A program made the translations under genes and the position numbers. A DNA stretch of 64,000 nt from Cupriavidus cauae (lineage in GTDB: Bacteria > Pseudomonadota > Gammaproteobacteria > Burkholderiales > Burkholderiaceae): the NCBI RefSeq assembly GCF_008632125.1, contig NZ_VWRN01000045.1:124001-188000 (forward strand). The letters are read 5' to 3'. Positions 43,214 to 52,052 of this stretch are shown here, piece by piece (the stretch's first letter is position 1; each line of letters begins with the position of its first letter). Below the pieces are notes generated by a model. That model saw only the letters and a program-made list of their open reading frames with translations. It ran no database searches and was not told the origin of the DNA.

Positions 43214-43608
43214 GCCGGCGCTCCTTCGGCCACGGCGATGGCCTCGATCTCGATCAGCGCCTCGGGCGAATACAGGCTGGAGATTTCGACGATGGTGTCG
43301 GCGGGGTACGGCGCCGAGAACCACTTGCGGCGCAGTTCGACGATCTTGCCGAAGTTGTCCATCGACTTCAGGAAGATCGTGACCTTGGCCACGCGGTCCA
43401 GGCTCGAGCCCGCGGCCTCGAGCGCGCGCCGCAGATTGCGGAAGGCCTGCTCGGCCTGCTTGTCGAAGTCGCCGCGGCCGACGATGTTGCCGTCGTCGCC
43501 GATGGCGGCCTGTCCAGAGATGAAGACCAGATTGCCGACGCGGATGCCCTGCGACAGCAGGAACGGCGCGTACGGATCGGGGTTGGTGCGGACTTGTTCG
43601 AGCAGCAT
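43210..43608 (-). CDS. RidA (YjgF/YER057c/UK114) family protein
   Basis: This 132-residue protein has the RidA core: GIRVGNLVFISGQAAIGDDGNIVG, FRNLRRALEAAGSSLDRVAKVTIF, and the C-terminal ALIEIEAIAVAE. The canonical arginine used for enamine/imine deamination (R105 in Salmonella RidA, in PARxx) is not seen: the equivalent region reads FSPEALIEIE (LYSPEALIEI). It therefore probably belongs to a divergent RidA subfamily rather than the archetypal deaminase. It is coupled to the OYE gene and divergent from a LysR. The pair could process an unsaturated or imine metabolite. Confidence 0.87.
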   Translation of the reverse strand: MLLEQVRTNPDPYAPFLLSQGIRVGNLVFISGQAAIGDDGNIVGRGDFDKQAEQAFRNLRRALEAAGSSLDRVAKVTIFLKSMDNFGKIVELRRKWFSAPYPADTIVEISSLYSPEALIEIEAIAVAEGAPA

Positions 43609-43736
43609 GGGAAACTCCGGGGTAAAGTTGAGGGAATTTCATCCGTCAGGCGGCCACCTTCATGACCGCAGCGGAGAATGTTCGCAGTATCGTGATCCCA
43701 GGCAGGCCCGACAAATGGTCAAATCTCACGTTATGG

Positions 43737-43751
43737 ATGAGTTCAACTCAT
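43737..43751. promoter_or_regulatory. Candidate LysR operator (T-N11-A dyad)
   Basis: ATGAGTT-C-AACTCAT is a perfect 15-bp palindrome fitting the LysR T-N11-A rule. It lies 14 bp upstream of the LysR start at 43765 and 129 bp from the divergent RidA start. It would suit autorepression plus activation of the RidA/OYE pair. Confidence 0.65.
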
Positions 43752-43764
43752 TCATGGAGTCGTC

Positions 43765-44664
43765 ATGAGACGCCTTCCTCCATTGAGCGCGCTGCGCGCC
43801 TTCGAAGCGGCGGCAAGGCGCCTGAGCTTCAAGCGCGCGGCCGACGAGCTGAACGTGACCGCGACCGCGATCAGCCACCAGATCCGGCTGTTGGAGGAAT
43901 GGCTGGGCGTGCGGCTGTTCGAGCGCGAGACGCGCAAGGTCGATCTGACCGCGAGCGGGCGGATGCTGTTTCCGGCGATCCGGGACGGGCTCGACGGCTT
44001 CGAACGCGCGGTGCAGCTGGTGCAGCGCCAGCGCGCGGCCAATATCGCCACGCTGTCGTCCACCGTCGCGTTCGTCGCCAAGCGGCTGGCGCCGCGCGCG
44101 GGGTCGTTTCGCGCCGCGCATCCGGAATGGACGCTGCGGCTCGACGCCTCCAATGCCGTGGTGGATCTCGACAGCGATGCCGACGTGGCGATCCGCTATG
44201 GCGGCGGCCACTATCCGGGGCTGACGGTCGAGCCGCTGTTCCAGGACCGTTTTGCGCCGGTCTGCAGCCCGCATCTGCGGCTGTCGTCGCTGAAGGACTT
44301 GCGGCACGCACCGCTGATCCATTTCGAGTGGGGCGCCGGCGTACGGCAGGACCCGCGCGCCGCGGTGTGGGGGCATTGGCTGGAAGGCGCCGGCGCCGGC
44401 GACATCGATGCGTCCGCCGGGCTGTCCTTCACCGACGAGATCCACGCGATCCAGGCCACGGTCGCGGGGCAGGGCGTCGGCCTGCTGAGCCTGACGCTGG
44501 TGGCCGAAGAACTGGCCTCGGGCGTGCTGGTGCAGCCGTTCGAGTTGTCGTTGGAGAGCTTTCGCTACGACCTGGTCTACAGCCCGCGCGCCGCCGAGCG
44601 GCCGGCGACGCGGCTGGTGCGGGAGTGGGTGCGGGCGGAGTTCGGCGAGGCCGCTGCGCGATAG
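43765..44664 (+). CDS. LysR family regulator, GcvA/AmpR-like subgroup
   Basis: This 299-residue regulator opens with RLPPLSALRAFEAAARRLSF and an HTH with TATAISHQIRLLEEWLGV, the GcvA/AmpR-type N-terminus. The effector domain follows, with DADVAIRYGGGHYPGLTVEPL. It is divergent from the RidA/OYE pair, which is the likely target, and a LysR-type dyad lies at 43737-43751. The start at 43765 is supported by GGAG 8-10 bases upstream. No neighbouring gene on its own strand except the toxin-antitoxin locus 195 bp later. Confidence 0.9.
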   Translation: MRRLPPLSALRAFEAAARRLSFKRAADELNVTATAISHQIRLLEEWLGVRLFERETRKVDLTASGRMLFPAIRDGLDGFERAVQLVQRQRAANIATLSSTVAFVAKRLAPRAGSFRAAHPEWTLRLDASNAVVDLDSDADVAIRYGGGHYPGLTVEPLFQDRFAPVCSPHLRLSSLKDLRHAPLIHFEWGAGVRQDPRAAVWGHWLEGAGAGDIDASAGLSFTDEIHAIQATVAGQGVGLLSLTLVAEELASGVLVQPFELSLESFRYDLVYSPRAAERPATRLVREWVRAEFGEAAAR

Positions 44665-44817
44665 GGAACGCGACCGGGCCGCGTTGCGCTCAGGCCGCTG
44701 GGCTCTACTGGCAGTTCGCCGGGCAGGTGCAAGGAATGAGAATGCGGGGCATAGGTTGCTGCACTTCTGGCCAGTACACTCGGATGTACCGCCGAGCAAG
44801 GTCGCATGCCTCTCTGC

Positions 44818-44842
44818 TATACTTGTTCAATTAGTTGGACAA
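44818..44842 (+). promoter_or_regulatory. yefM-yoeB promoter/operator
   Basis: A TATACT -10 hexamer (44818-44823) overlaps an imperfect 8-bp inverted repeat TTGTTCAA-TTAG-TTGGACAA (44823-44842). This is the usual arrangement of a toxin-antitoxin autoregulatory operator, just upstream of the antitoxin start at 44859. The -35 is not obvious. Confidence 0.6.
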
Positions 44843-44858
44843 CTCTATGGAGAAGGCC

Positions 44859-45122
44859 ATGCGAACAATCCACTTCTCCGATGCCCGCAACAATCTGAAG
44901 GCGGTCATCGATCAAGCCATTGCCGATCACGACGCGATCCTCATCACGCGACGCGACGCACCCAACGCAGTGATCATGTCGCAAGAGCAATACGACAGCT
45001 GGGTGGAAACCATGTACCTGCTGAGCAATCCGGCCAACGCAAAGCGGCTGATGCAGTCAATTGATCAGCACCGGAGCGGCAAAGGCGTGAAGCATGATCT
45101 GATCGATCCGGATGCTGAATGA
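44859..45122 (+). CDS. yefM: Antitoxin YefM (Phd/YefM family)
   Basis: This 87-residue antitoxin starts MRTIHFSDARNNLKAVIDQ and continues DAILITRRDAPNAVIMSQEQYDSWVETMYLL, the canonical YefM DNA-binding N-domain. A polar C-terminal tail (SGKGVKHDLIDPD) would wrap and neutralise the toxin. The start at 44859 has GGAGAAGG upstream and matches the family start; an ATG at 44847 also exists. The gene overlaps yoeB by four bases (ATGA). Local base composition is less GC-rich than the neighbours, suggesting acquisition. Confidence 0.92.
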   Translation: MRTIHFSDARNNLKAVIDQAIADHDAILITRRDAPNAVIMSQEQYDSWVETMYLLSNPANAKRLMQSIDQHRSGKGVKHDLIDPDAE

Positions 45123-45388
45123 CGCGCCACCTCACCTTCATGCCTGCCGCCTGGGAGGACTACATCTACTGGCAGGGGCAGGATAAAAAAACGCTGAAAC
45201 GGATCAATGCCCTGATCCAGGACGCGCAGCGGAATCCCTTCGAAGGCCTGGGCAAGCCAGAGCCGCTCAAGGGCACACTATCCGGTTATCGGTCACGGCG
45301 TATCGACGATACGAACCGGCTTGTGTACTACGCCAACGATGACGAGCTGGCCATCATTGCCTGCCGTCTTCACTACGGCGACAAGTAA
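45119..45388 (+). CDS. yoeB: mRNA interferase toxin YoeB
   Basis: This 89-residue ribosome-dependent endoribonuclease has all expected active residues: Glu48 in GLGKPEPLKG, Arg67 in TNRLVYY, and the terminal His85-Tyr86 in CRLHYGDK, corresponding to E. coli Glu46, Arg65, His83 and Tyr84. It appears intact. It is coupled to yefM by ATGA overlap and convergent with the MFS gene at 45580, with that gene's terminator between them. An intact toxin and antitoxin in a variable region suggests locus stabilisation or stress modulation. Confidence 0.93.
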   Translation: MTRHLTFMPAAWEDYIYWQGQDKKTLKRINALIQDAQRNPFEGLGKPEPLKGTLSGYRSRRIDDTNRLVYYANDDELAIIACRLHYGDK

Positions 45389-45498
45389 GACTGCAGCAAG
45401 CTCAGTGCAAAAGTCGCCATCGTTGCGCTCCGGATTGAATGATGGCGCAGGCGGCGACCCATCTCCTGGCGCTGTATTGAACAAGACTGCTGCAAGGA

Positions 45499-45524
45499 AA
45501 AACGGGCTTCCGAAGAAGCCCGTG
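45499..45524 (-). terminator. Intrinsic terminator with UUCG tetraloop for the OFA transporter
   Basis: On the minus strand a 9-bp stem ACGGGCTTC/GAAGCCCGT closes a TTCG loop and is followed by TTTTT. It lies 56 bp after the stop of the MFS gene at 45580 and also separates it from the convergent yoeB. Confidence 0.88.
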
Positions 45525-45579
45525 CAGGGTGCCGGCGTGCCTGGCGTGTGCCCGGCGTTGCCGGCGGGTGAGGGTCCGG

Positions 45580-46902
45580 TCAGGCCGGGACCTGTGTGCC
45601 GGCTGCCGCTGCCTCCTTCGAGAACAGGCTCCTGGACGCCGCCACGTGTCCGGCCAGCACCGGCCGCAGCACCATGAAAGCCAGGAACGCCGCGATCAGG
45701 TCCATCGTCGCCACGGTGTAGAGCACGGTGGACCAGGTGCCGGTCGCCTCCATGATCAGGTTGCCGATCGGCACGAACAGCGCGCCGATGCCCTTGGCGG
45801 TGTAGAGCACGCCGTAGATCTTGCCGATGTGCTTGGTGCCGAAAGCATCGCCGGCCAGCGCCGAGAACAGCGAGTAGACCTCGCCCCAGGCCAGGAACAC
45901 CACGCCCGATAGGATCAGGAAGGCGTACGGGTTGTGGCCGAAATACCCCAGCGCGATGATGCCCATCCCTTCCAGCGAGAACGCGATCACCATGGTCTTC
46001 TCGCGGCCGATATGGTCGGAGATCCAGCCGAACAGCGGCCGGGAGACACCGTTCATGATCCGGTCGAGCATCAGCGCCAGCGGCAGCGCGGCCATCACGA
46101 AGAAGTGCAGGTCGACCTGGAAGTCCTTGACGCCGAGGTCCTTGGCGATGACGCCGAGCTGCGCCACGGCCATCATGCCGCCGGTGACCACCAGCACGAA
46201 CATCACCAGCATCAGCCAGAACAGCTTGGTGCACATCGCTTCCTTCAGCGTGTAGTCGCGCGTGGCCTGCACCAGCTTCTGGGACGCCTTGACCTCGTGG
46301 GCCCTCGGCGAGCGCAGGAACCATGCGGCGGCGAACGCCAGCGAGCCTTGCAGCACGCCGAAGAACAGGAAGGTGTGCTGGAAGCCGGACGACTCGATCA
46401 TCGCGGCGATCGGCAGGATCGTGGCGGCCGAACCGGCGCCGTAGCCGCCGGCCGTCAGGCCCACCGCGAGGCCGCGGCGATCGGGGAACCACTTGATCGC
46501 GTTGTTGATGCAGGTCGCGTAGATCGAACCGACACCCAGGCCGCCGACCGCGGCGCCGATATAGAAGCCCATCAGCGTGGTGGCCTGCGAATTGATGATC
46601 CACGCCCCACCCATCAGCACCGCGCCGAATGCCACCATCATGCGCGGACCGAACTTGTCGATGAAATAGCCTTCGATGGGCGCCAGCCAGGTCTGCACCA
46701 GCACGAACACGGTGAAGGCGATCTGGATATTGGCGCGCGACCAGCCGAAGGTTTCCTGGATTTCCGGAACGAACAGCGTCCAGGCGTATTGGACGTTGGC
46801 GGTGGCGATCATGCAGATGACGCCAACGAGAAGCTGTATCCAGCGCGTCTTTTCGGAGACCTCGGGATTGGGGCGGAATGCCGCCGTCGACGAATTATTC
46901 AT
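45580..46902 (-). CDS. MFS transporter, oxalate/formate antiporter (OFA) family
   Basis: This 440-residue protein has 12 helices and OFA-type features: IQLLVGVICMIATANVQYAWTLFV-like first helix, ETFGWSRANIQIAFTVFVL, a long FGPRMMVAFGAVLMGG, and GIGALFVPIGNLI in the C-half. OxlT exchanges oxalate and formate; many OFA proteins carry other small carboxylates. No oxalyl-CoA decarboxylase is nearby, so the substrate is open. The start at 46902 has AAGGAG six bases upstream; an ATG at 46917 is less likely. It is a single-gene unit ending in a strong terminator. Confidence 0.88.
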   Translation of the reverse strand: MNNSSTAAFRPNPEVSEKTRWIQLLVGVICMIATANVQYAWTLFVPEIQETFGWSRANIQIAFTVFVLVQTWLAPIEGYFIDKFGPRMMVAFGAVLMGGAWIINSQATTLMGFYIGAAVGGLGVGSIYATCINNAIKWFPDRRGLAVGLTAGGYGAGSAATILPIAAMIESSGFQHTFLFFGVLQGSLAFAAAWFLRSPRAHEVKASQKLVQATRDYTLKEAMCTKLFWLMLVMFVLVVTGGMMAVAQLGVIAKDLGVKDFQVDLHFFVMAALPLALMLDRIMNGVSRPLFGWISDHIGREKTMVIAFSLEGMGIIALGYFGHNPYAFLILSGVVFLAWGEVYSLFSALAGDAFGTKHIGKIYGVLYTAKGIGALFVPIGNLIMEATGTWSTVLYTVATMDLIAAFLAFMVLRPVLAGHVAASRSLFSKEAAAAGTQVPA

Positions 46903-47690
46903 GGCGCACTCCTTCAATCGTTTGATTCTTCCTGTCCGAATGTGCGGTGCCGCACCTCGGCTCGGATATCGTCGCTAGCATTTCAATGTCTCCTGTATCG
47001 TTGGCTTCTATGTCCGTTACACATCCGCTCCTGAAACAAAAAACCCTACGCTATTGCGCTGCCGGGGGCGGCAGGCGCGATCGGAACTGAAGGATGGGGC
47101 GAAGCGGGCTTGCTTAAACTGATCTGGCGGCGATGGACGACCCGGTCGAATCGATTTCCATGCGTTCCTCCTTGCCGTTGGTGTCCCTCTGTTGGGGTGC
47201 CGGTTGCCATCACGGTCATCGCCCCGCTCGCATTGGGTGTGGCGATGGGTTACAAGGTATGTGATATATCAATTAAGTCAAGTGAAAGGGATGGCAGGGT
47301 TTTCACCAGCAGGGATTCATTCCCGGAATCACTATGCTGCGCCGCTTCAGGTGGTTATCGAATGATTATGAAAAACAAAAAAGGCGCACCAATAAAATGG
47401 CGGACGACGCGTATTGCGTGACGCCTTTGCGCAATGCGCGGTGCCATTGTGTGCAATATGGAAGGATTAATTGACGGCGGAACGGCTTACCATGCGGCCA
47501 TTTATGAATAATATTCGCGGTCATTATGTGTCGGGTCGGACAAAAATAAATCAATACCCGGAATCGATACCGATTGCGCATCACCGGCCGGCCGATGTCG
47601 CGGTAGATTGACGGTCTTGATGGCAAGGGCCGGCGCCACGTGCAGGGCGCCCTCGCGCCCAGGCCTGTCTGCGCAACAAGGAGGACGATC
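46903..47690. other. 788-bp AT-richer intergenic region
   Basis: This is the most AT-rich stretch of the window (especially 47240-47560) and lies between two divergently transcribed genes. No convincing gene was found: a 103-codon open frame at 47110-47421 has no recognisable features or ribosome site. Upstream elements of both flanking genes must lie here. No repeat or transposon end was identified. Confidence 0.6.
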
Positions 47691-48383
47691 ATGAATCCAT
47701 CGACATCCCCGGCCGGCAAGATGCAATCCGCCGATGTGCAACTGGTGGCGTGGTCCTGGCAGACGCGGACCGGCCTCGATGTCGCCGCGGTGATCCACGC
47801 CCCGGATCGCGTACGGGTCGAAGGGCGGATGCAGGCGCAGTGGGACGACGGTCCGCTGGAGCTGGCCTATCGGCTCGAATGCGGAGCGGACTGGCGCTTT
47901 GTCCGGCTCGATGCCCGCACCGTGTACCAGCGCGACACGCGGACCCTGCAGCTCGCGTGGGACGGCGGGCAGTGGACCGATGGGCACGGTCCGCGCGATG
48001 ACCTCGCCGACGCCGCCTACATCGACATCATGGCCACGCCGATCACCAACACGCTGCCGGTGTGCTACGCCAGCTGGCAGCCGGGCGCCAGCCAGGTCTT
48101 CACGATGGCCTATGTCCGCCTGCCCGAGCTGACGGTCGAGCCGGTCCGGCAGCGCTACACCTTGCTGGCCACGGAAGCGGACGGCCGCCGCCGCTTCCGC
48201 TACGAGACGCTCGGGCCGGCGGCAGAACGGCAGGCGTCCGGTACCGGCCTGAGCGGCTATCACGGCCAGGACTCCGCATTCACCGCCGAGTTGGTGGTCG
48301 ACGCCGCCGGTCTGGTGATCAGCTATCCCCCATATTGGGACCGGATGCCGGCCGCACGGGCGCTGGCGGAGCACGGCGCCTGA
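47691..48383 (+). CDS. Putative glycolipid-binding family protein
   Basis: This 230-residue soluble protein matches the putative glycolipid-binding family (PF06475-like beta-barrel): VAWSWQTRTGLDVAAV at the start, LAYRLECGADWRFVRLDART, DGGQWTDG, DIMATPITNTLPV and the C-terminal YHGQDSAFTAELVVDAAGLVISYPPYW. Function is poorly defined; the family name comes from a structural resemblance. AAGGAGG lies seven bases before the ATG at 47691, an excellent start. It is followed by the ECF41 promoter and sigma gene on the same strand, but nothing else ties them together. Confidence 0.8.
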   Translation: MNPSTSPAGKMQSADVQLVAWSWQTRTGLDVAAVIHAPDRVRVEGRMQAQWDDGPLELAYRLECGADWRFVRLDARTVYQRDTRTLQLAWDGGQWTDGHGPRDDLADAAYIDIMATPITNTLPVCYASWQPGASQVFTMAYVRLPELTVEPVRQRYTLLATEADGRRRFRYETLGPAAERQASGTGLSGYHGQDSAFTAELVVDAAGLVISYPPYWDRMPAARALAEHGA

Positions 48384-48433
48384 CCGCGGGGCGGCGGGCG
48401 ATACGGGCTTTCTCCGACGCGGCTCGGCAGCGC

Positions 48434-48460
48434 TGTCACAAACGGCCCGCGCCAGACGTC
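48434..48460 (+). promoter_or_regulatory. ECF41-type promoter (TGTCACA-N16-CGTC)
   Basis: TGTCACA at 48434-48440 and CGTC at 48457-48460 are separated by 16 bases, the consensus described for ECF41 sigma factors. It lies about 90 bp upstream of the ECF41 gene, indicating positive autoregulation of the sigma factor and probably the downstream CMD gene. Confidence 0.82.
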
Positions 48461-48552
48461 TTGGGTTTGAACTGACTGCTACAGTGCCACGCCGGCACCG
48501 TGGCGGCGCCACGGTTGTGCCATGGCATTGACCCTTGACGATATCGAACGCG

Positions 48553-49563
48553 ATGACCCGCCCACCCGATACCCGCGATCGGCCGGACCCGGCCACCACG
48601 GCCACCACGGCCACCACGGCCACCACGGCAGATACGGGCACCACCGCAGCTACGGCGGCTACGGCTGCAACGGCCGCCCCCGCCGACCCCGCCACGCTGA
48701 CCTTCGCCCGGCTGCGGCCTCGCCTGCACGGCATCGCCTACCGGATGCTGGGCACGGTCGCGGAAGCCGAGGATGTGGTGCAGGACGCCTGGCTGCGTTG
48801 GCATGAGGCCGACCGCGGCAGCATCGACAACGCCGAGGCCTGGCTGGTCACCGTGACCACGCGGCTGGCGATCGACCGGCTGCGCATGGCCAAGACCCAG
48901 CGCGAGCACTACGCCGGCATCTGGCTGCCCGAACCCGAACTGACCGAATCGCCCGCCACCCCCGAGCAACTGACCGAGCGGGCGGACGACCTGTCGGTGG
49001 CATTCCTGCTGCTGCTTGAACGGCTGACCCCGGAGGCGCGCGCTGCCTTCCTGCTGCGCGAGGTGTTCGACGCCGACTACGCCGACGTCGCCCGCGCGAT
49101 CGGCAAGAGCGAAGCCGCGTGCCGTCAGCTGGTCAGCCGCGCCAGGGTGCAGCTGCGCGACGAGCGGCCGCGCTTTGCCGTCCCCCGCGAGACGCATCTG
49201 CGCCTGCTGCAGGGCTTTGCCCAGGCGATGGAGCGCGGCGACATGGCAGCGTTGCAGTCGATGCTGGCGGAGGACGCCGAGCTGATCGGCGACGGCGGCG
49301 GCAAGGTGCCGAGCTTCCCCAAGCCGCTGGTCGGCGGCTGGCGCATCGCCAAGGTGTTCGCGGTCGGGCCGCAGCGCCACGGGCAGACAGTACGCGCCGA
49401 ACTGGCGCTGCTCAATGGCGACTGGGCCGTGCTGCGCTTCATCGACGGACAGCTGGAATCGGCGCAGTGCTACGAGACCGACGGCGAGCGCATCGTCCGC
49501 ATCCACGCGCAGCGCAATCCGGACAAGCTGCTGCGCATCGCGCTGGCCCGCGGCGCCTGCTGA
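48553..49563 (+). CDS. ECF41-group RNA polymerase sigma factor with SnoaL-like C-terminal domain
   Basis: This 336-residue sigma factor has region 2 (ARLRPRLHGIAYRMLGTVAEAEDVVQDAWLRW), region 4 (LTPEARAAFLLREVFDADYADVARAIGKSEAACRQLVSRAR) and a SnoaL/NTF2-like C-terminal extension of about 120 residues. ECF41 marker motifs are visible: WLPEP in the linker, DGGGK in the extension and NPDKL near the end. In ECF41 the extension regulates activity instead of an anti-sigma factor. The N-terminus has about 35 extra residues of Thr/Ala repeats encoded by a 9-bp tandem array. A CMD-family gene follows, as usual for ECF41. The ATG at 48553 has only a weak ribosome site. Confidence 0.92.
   Translation: MTRPPDTRDRPDPATTATTATTATTADTGTTAATAATAATAAPADPATLTFARLRPRLHGIAYRMLGTVAEAEDVVQDAWLRWHEADRGSIDNAEAWLVTVTTRLAIDRLRMAKTQREHYAGIWLPEPELTESPATPEQLTERADDLSVAFLLLLERLTPEARAAFLLREVFDADYADVARAIGKSEAACRQLVSRARVQLRDERPRFAVPRETHLRLLQGFAQAMERGDMAALQSMLAEDAELIGDGGGKVPSFPKPLVGGWRIAKVFAVGPQRHGQTVRAELALLNGDWAVLRFIDGQLESAQCYETDGERIVRIHAQRNPDKLLRIALARGAC
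48591..48626. repeat. 9-bp array in the ECF41 N-terminus
   Basis: Four GGCCACCAC units encode Ala-Thr-Thr repeats at about residues 14-26 of the sigma factor. The array is in frame whatever the copy number and is followed by further, degenerate Thr/Ala codons. Confidence 0.95.
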
Positions 49564-49660
49564 GCGAGCCCACGTTTTTTGAGGCGGGCGGCCGCTGGCC
49601 GCCGCCGTGATAACCCTTGCGCCCCGAACGGTGCGCAGCCATTTCGACCAGGAGAAAGCC

Positions 49661-50140
49661 ATGACCCAACGCCTGAACTACATCCAGCAATCGCCCGAGC
49701 TGTTCAAGGCCTATCTGAATTTCAGCAACGCGATCGATGGCGGCGCGATCGAGCGATCGCTGCTCGATCTGGTATCGATCCGCGCCTCGCAACTGAACGG
49801 CTGCGCGTTCTGTCTCGACATGCATGTCAAGGAGGCCAAGCTGCACGGCGAGCGCGAGCTGCGGGTCTACCATGTCGCCATCTGGCGCGAGTCGACGCTG
49901 TTCTCGCCGCGTGAGCGTGCGGTGCTGGAATGGACCGAAACGCTGACGCAGCTGCCGCCGCACGGCGTGCCGGACGACGTCTACGAGCGCGTGCGGGCCC
50001 AGCTGTCGGAGAAGGAGCTGTCCGACCTGACCTTCGCGGTGATGGGCATCAACGGCTGGAATCGCGCCAACGTCGCGTTCCGCACGGTGCCGGGGTCGGC
50101 GGACAAGGCGTTCGGCCTGGACAAGGCCGGGCTGGAATAA
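49661..50140 (+). CDS. Carboxymuconolactone decarboxylase (CMD/AhpD-like) family protein
   Basis: This 159-residue protein has the AhpD-like CxxC active site with trailing His, NGCAFCLDMHVKEAK, preceded by LLDLVSIRASQ. CMD proteins of this type act as alkylhydroperoxidase-like redox enzymes and are the standard genomic partner and target of ECF41 sigma factors. The start at 49661 is backed by AGGAG eight bases upstream. It lies 98 bp after the sigma gene. No separate ECF41 promoter was seen in that gap, so co-transcription from 48434 is likely. Convergent with the chemoreceptor gene. Confidence 0.91.
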   Translation: MTQRLNYIQQSPELFKAYLNFSNAIDGGAIERSLLDLVSIRASQLNGCAFCLDMHVKEAKLHGERELRVYHVAIWRESTLFSPRERAVLEWTETLTQLPPHGVPDDVYERVRAQLSEKELSDLTFAVMGINGWNRANVAFRTVPGSADKAFGLDKAGLE

Positions 50141-50192
50141 GCCGCGCCGGCAACGCCGGCCAACCGATCCGTCCCCCCCTGCCAAAGCGGGA

Positions 50193-50221
50193 AACCCCGG
50201 GGCGTCGCAAGACGCGGGGTT
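50193..50221 (-). terminator. Hairpin with GCAA loop downstream of the chemoreceptor
   Basis: AACCCC...GCGTC-GCAA-GACGC-GGGGTT forms a stem of eleven pairs interrupted by a 3-base bulge, with a GNRA loop. It lies between convergent genes, 32 bp after the chemoreceptor stop. Only TTT follows on the minus strand, so termination strength is uncertain. Confidence 0.4.
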
Positions 50222-50252
50222 CCTGCCTGCGCGGGGGACGTCGTGATCCGCT

Positions 50253-52052
50253 TCAAGCCAGCCGGAACAATCCCACCGCCCCCGCCAGCTTGTTGGCCTG
50301 CGCCTGCAGCGCCGACGCGGCCGCCGACGACTGCTCCACCAGCGCGGCGTTCTGCTGCACCATCTCGTCGAGCTGGCCGACCGCCTGGTTGACCTCCTGA
50401 ATGCCGCGCGTCTGCTCGATCGCTGCATTGGAAATCTCGGAGATCACGGTGCTGACCTGCGAGACATTGCCGACGATCGCCGTCATCGTCTCGCCGGCCT
50501 TGCGTACCTGGCTCGAGCCCGAGGCCACCTCGCCGACGGTCGATTCGATCAGCGTCTTGATCTCCTTGGCGGCCTGCGCGCTGCGCTGGGCCAGCCCGCG
50601 CACCTCGCCGGCGACCACCGCGAAACCGCGGCCCTGATCGCCCGCGCGGGCTGCTTCCACGGCCGCGTTCAGCGCCAGGATATTGGTCTGGAAGGCGATG
50701 CCCTCGATCACGCCGATGATGTCGGACACCTTGGCCGACGCGTGCTCGATCTTGTCCATCGTGCCGATGACCTCGCCGATCACCACGCCGCCTTCGGAGG
50801 CGATCTGCGAAGCGGCGACCGCGGAATCGTCGGCCTGCCTGGCGGACGTCGCCGATTGCGCCACGGTCGCGGTGATCTGCTCCATCGACGCGGCGGTCTG
50901 CTGCAGGCTGGCCGCCGCCGACTCGGTGCGCTGCGACAGATCCAGGTTGCCGGCGGCGATCTCGTCGGCCGCGTGGCGCACCGATTCGCTGGCATCGCGG
51001 ATCTGGCGCATCACCGTGCACAGCTTGTCGACGAAGGTATTGAACGCCCGCGCGATCTGCGCGACCTCGTCCTTGCCGTCGGCCGGCAGGCGGCGCGTCA
51101 GGTCGCCATCGGCCGAGCCGATCGCGTCCATCACGTCGCGCACCTGCGACAGGCGGCGGAACGAGGCCGCCGTCGCCATGCCGGCCAGCGCGGCGGCGAC
51201 CAGCGCGATCACGATCAGCGTCAGTGCGGAGGCCATCAGCACCGAACGCATGCCCGCGGTCGCTTCGGTCTTGTCCAGCGCGATCACCGCGATCCAGTCG
51301 GTATTCGGAATCGCCCGGGCGCGCAGCAGCTTGGCGGCACCGCCGACCTGCACTTCGGTCGGCGCGGCGGCCGTCAGCAGCGCGGCGAGCTGCGCGGCGT
51401 CGAGACCCGGCACCAGATCGGCGACGGGCTTGAGCGTCAGCTTGTCGTCGGGATGCGCGACGATCAGCCCACCTTGCGTGACCAGCATGCCGAAGCTCGA
51501 CGGCGTCGGGTGGATCGCCTTGACGTTGGCGATCACCCGGTCCATCGCCACGTCGCCCGACACCACCGCCTTGACACCGCCATCGGCGACGACGGGCGCG
51601 GCAAAGGCCACCACCAGCTTGCCGCTGCCGGCATCGACATAGGGCGGCGTCACCACCGGCTTGCCCGCCGCGGCGGCCTGCCGATACCACGGACGGCCGG
51701 TCGGATCGTAGTCCGGCGGAATCCCGGTCGGATTGGAGAACATCGCGCGCTTGTCGTCATAGCCGACATAGACGTTGACGAAGCCGCCGGCGTCCGCGAC
51801 CTGCTTCAACGCGGCCGACGGATCGGCCTGCAGCACCGCGTCGCGCAGCGAGGCAATCATCCGGCCATGACCGTCGACCCAGTCGGCGATCGCGCCGGCA
51901 TGGCCGGCCTGCAGCGCGCTCAGCGAACTGTCGATCGCGGTGTCGTTGTAGGAGTCGGCGACCGCGTAATTGACGGCGGCATTGACCGCGAGCGCGGCCA
52001 CGACAATGCCCACGCACAGCGCGACGATGCGCGCGCGGATGGAGGAGAACAT
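50253..52052 (-). CDS. Methyl-accepting chemotaxis protein with amino-acid-type dCache domain
   Basis: This 599-residue inner-membrane chemoreceptor has helix 1 (about 8-30), a periplasmic dCache_1 domain (about 35-265), helix 2 ([20 protein letters not shown]), HAMP, and a cytoplasmic signalling domain with the tip [20 protein letters not shown]. The amino-acid motif of dCache_1AA sensors is complete with correct spacing: Tyr115, Arg120, Trp122, Tyr123, Tyr138, Asp140 and Asp167. It should bind the amino and carboxyl groups of an L-amino acid. No C-terminal NWETF-type pentapeptide is present. The start at 52052 lies directly before the first helix. Neighbour genes are unrelated to chemotaxis. 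Confidence 0.93.
   Translation of the reverse strand: MFSSIRARIVALCVGIVVAALAVNAAVNYAVADSYNDTAIDSSLSALQAGHAGAIADWVDGHGRMIASLRDAVLQADPSAALKQVADAGGFVNVYVGYDDKRAMFSNPTGIPPDYDPTGRPWYRQAAAAGKPVVTPPYVDAGSGKLVVAFAAPVVADGGVKAVVSGDVAMDRVIANVKAIHPTPSSFGMLVTQGGLIVAHPDDKLTLKPVADLVPGLDAAQLAALLTAAAPTEVQVGGAAKLLRARAIPNTDWIAVIALDKTEATAGMRSVLMASALTLIVIALVAAALAGMATAASFRRLSQVRDVMDAIGSADGDLTRRLPADGKDEVAQIARAFNTFVDKLCTVMRQIRDASESVRHAADEIAAGNLDLSQRTESAAASLQQTAASMEQITATVAQSATSARQADDSAVAASQIASEGGVVIGEVIGTMDKIEHASAKVSDIIGVIEGIAFQTNILALNAAVEAARAGDQGRGFAVVAGEVRGLAQRSAQAAKEIKTLIESTVGEVASGSSQVRKAGETMTAIVGNVSQVSTVISEISNAAIEQTRGIQEVNQAVGQLDEMVQQNAALVEQSSAAASALQAQANKLAGAVGLFRLA

Noticed and set aside
47110..47421. Open frame of 103 codons in the AT-rich gap
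   Set aside because: No ribosome site, no recognisable domain, mixed composition; reads like non-coding DNA.
49587..49603. GGCGGCC-GCT-GGCCGCC hairpin between the sigma factor and CMD genes as a terminator
   Set aside because: No U-run follows on the plus strand and the two genes are expected to be co-transcribed.
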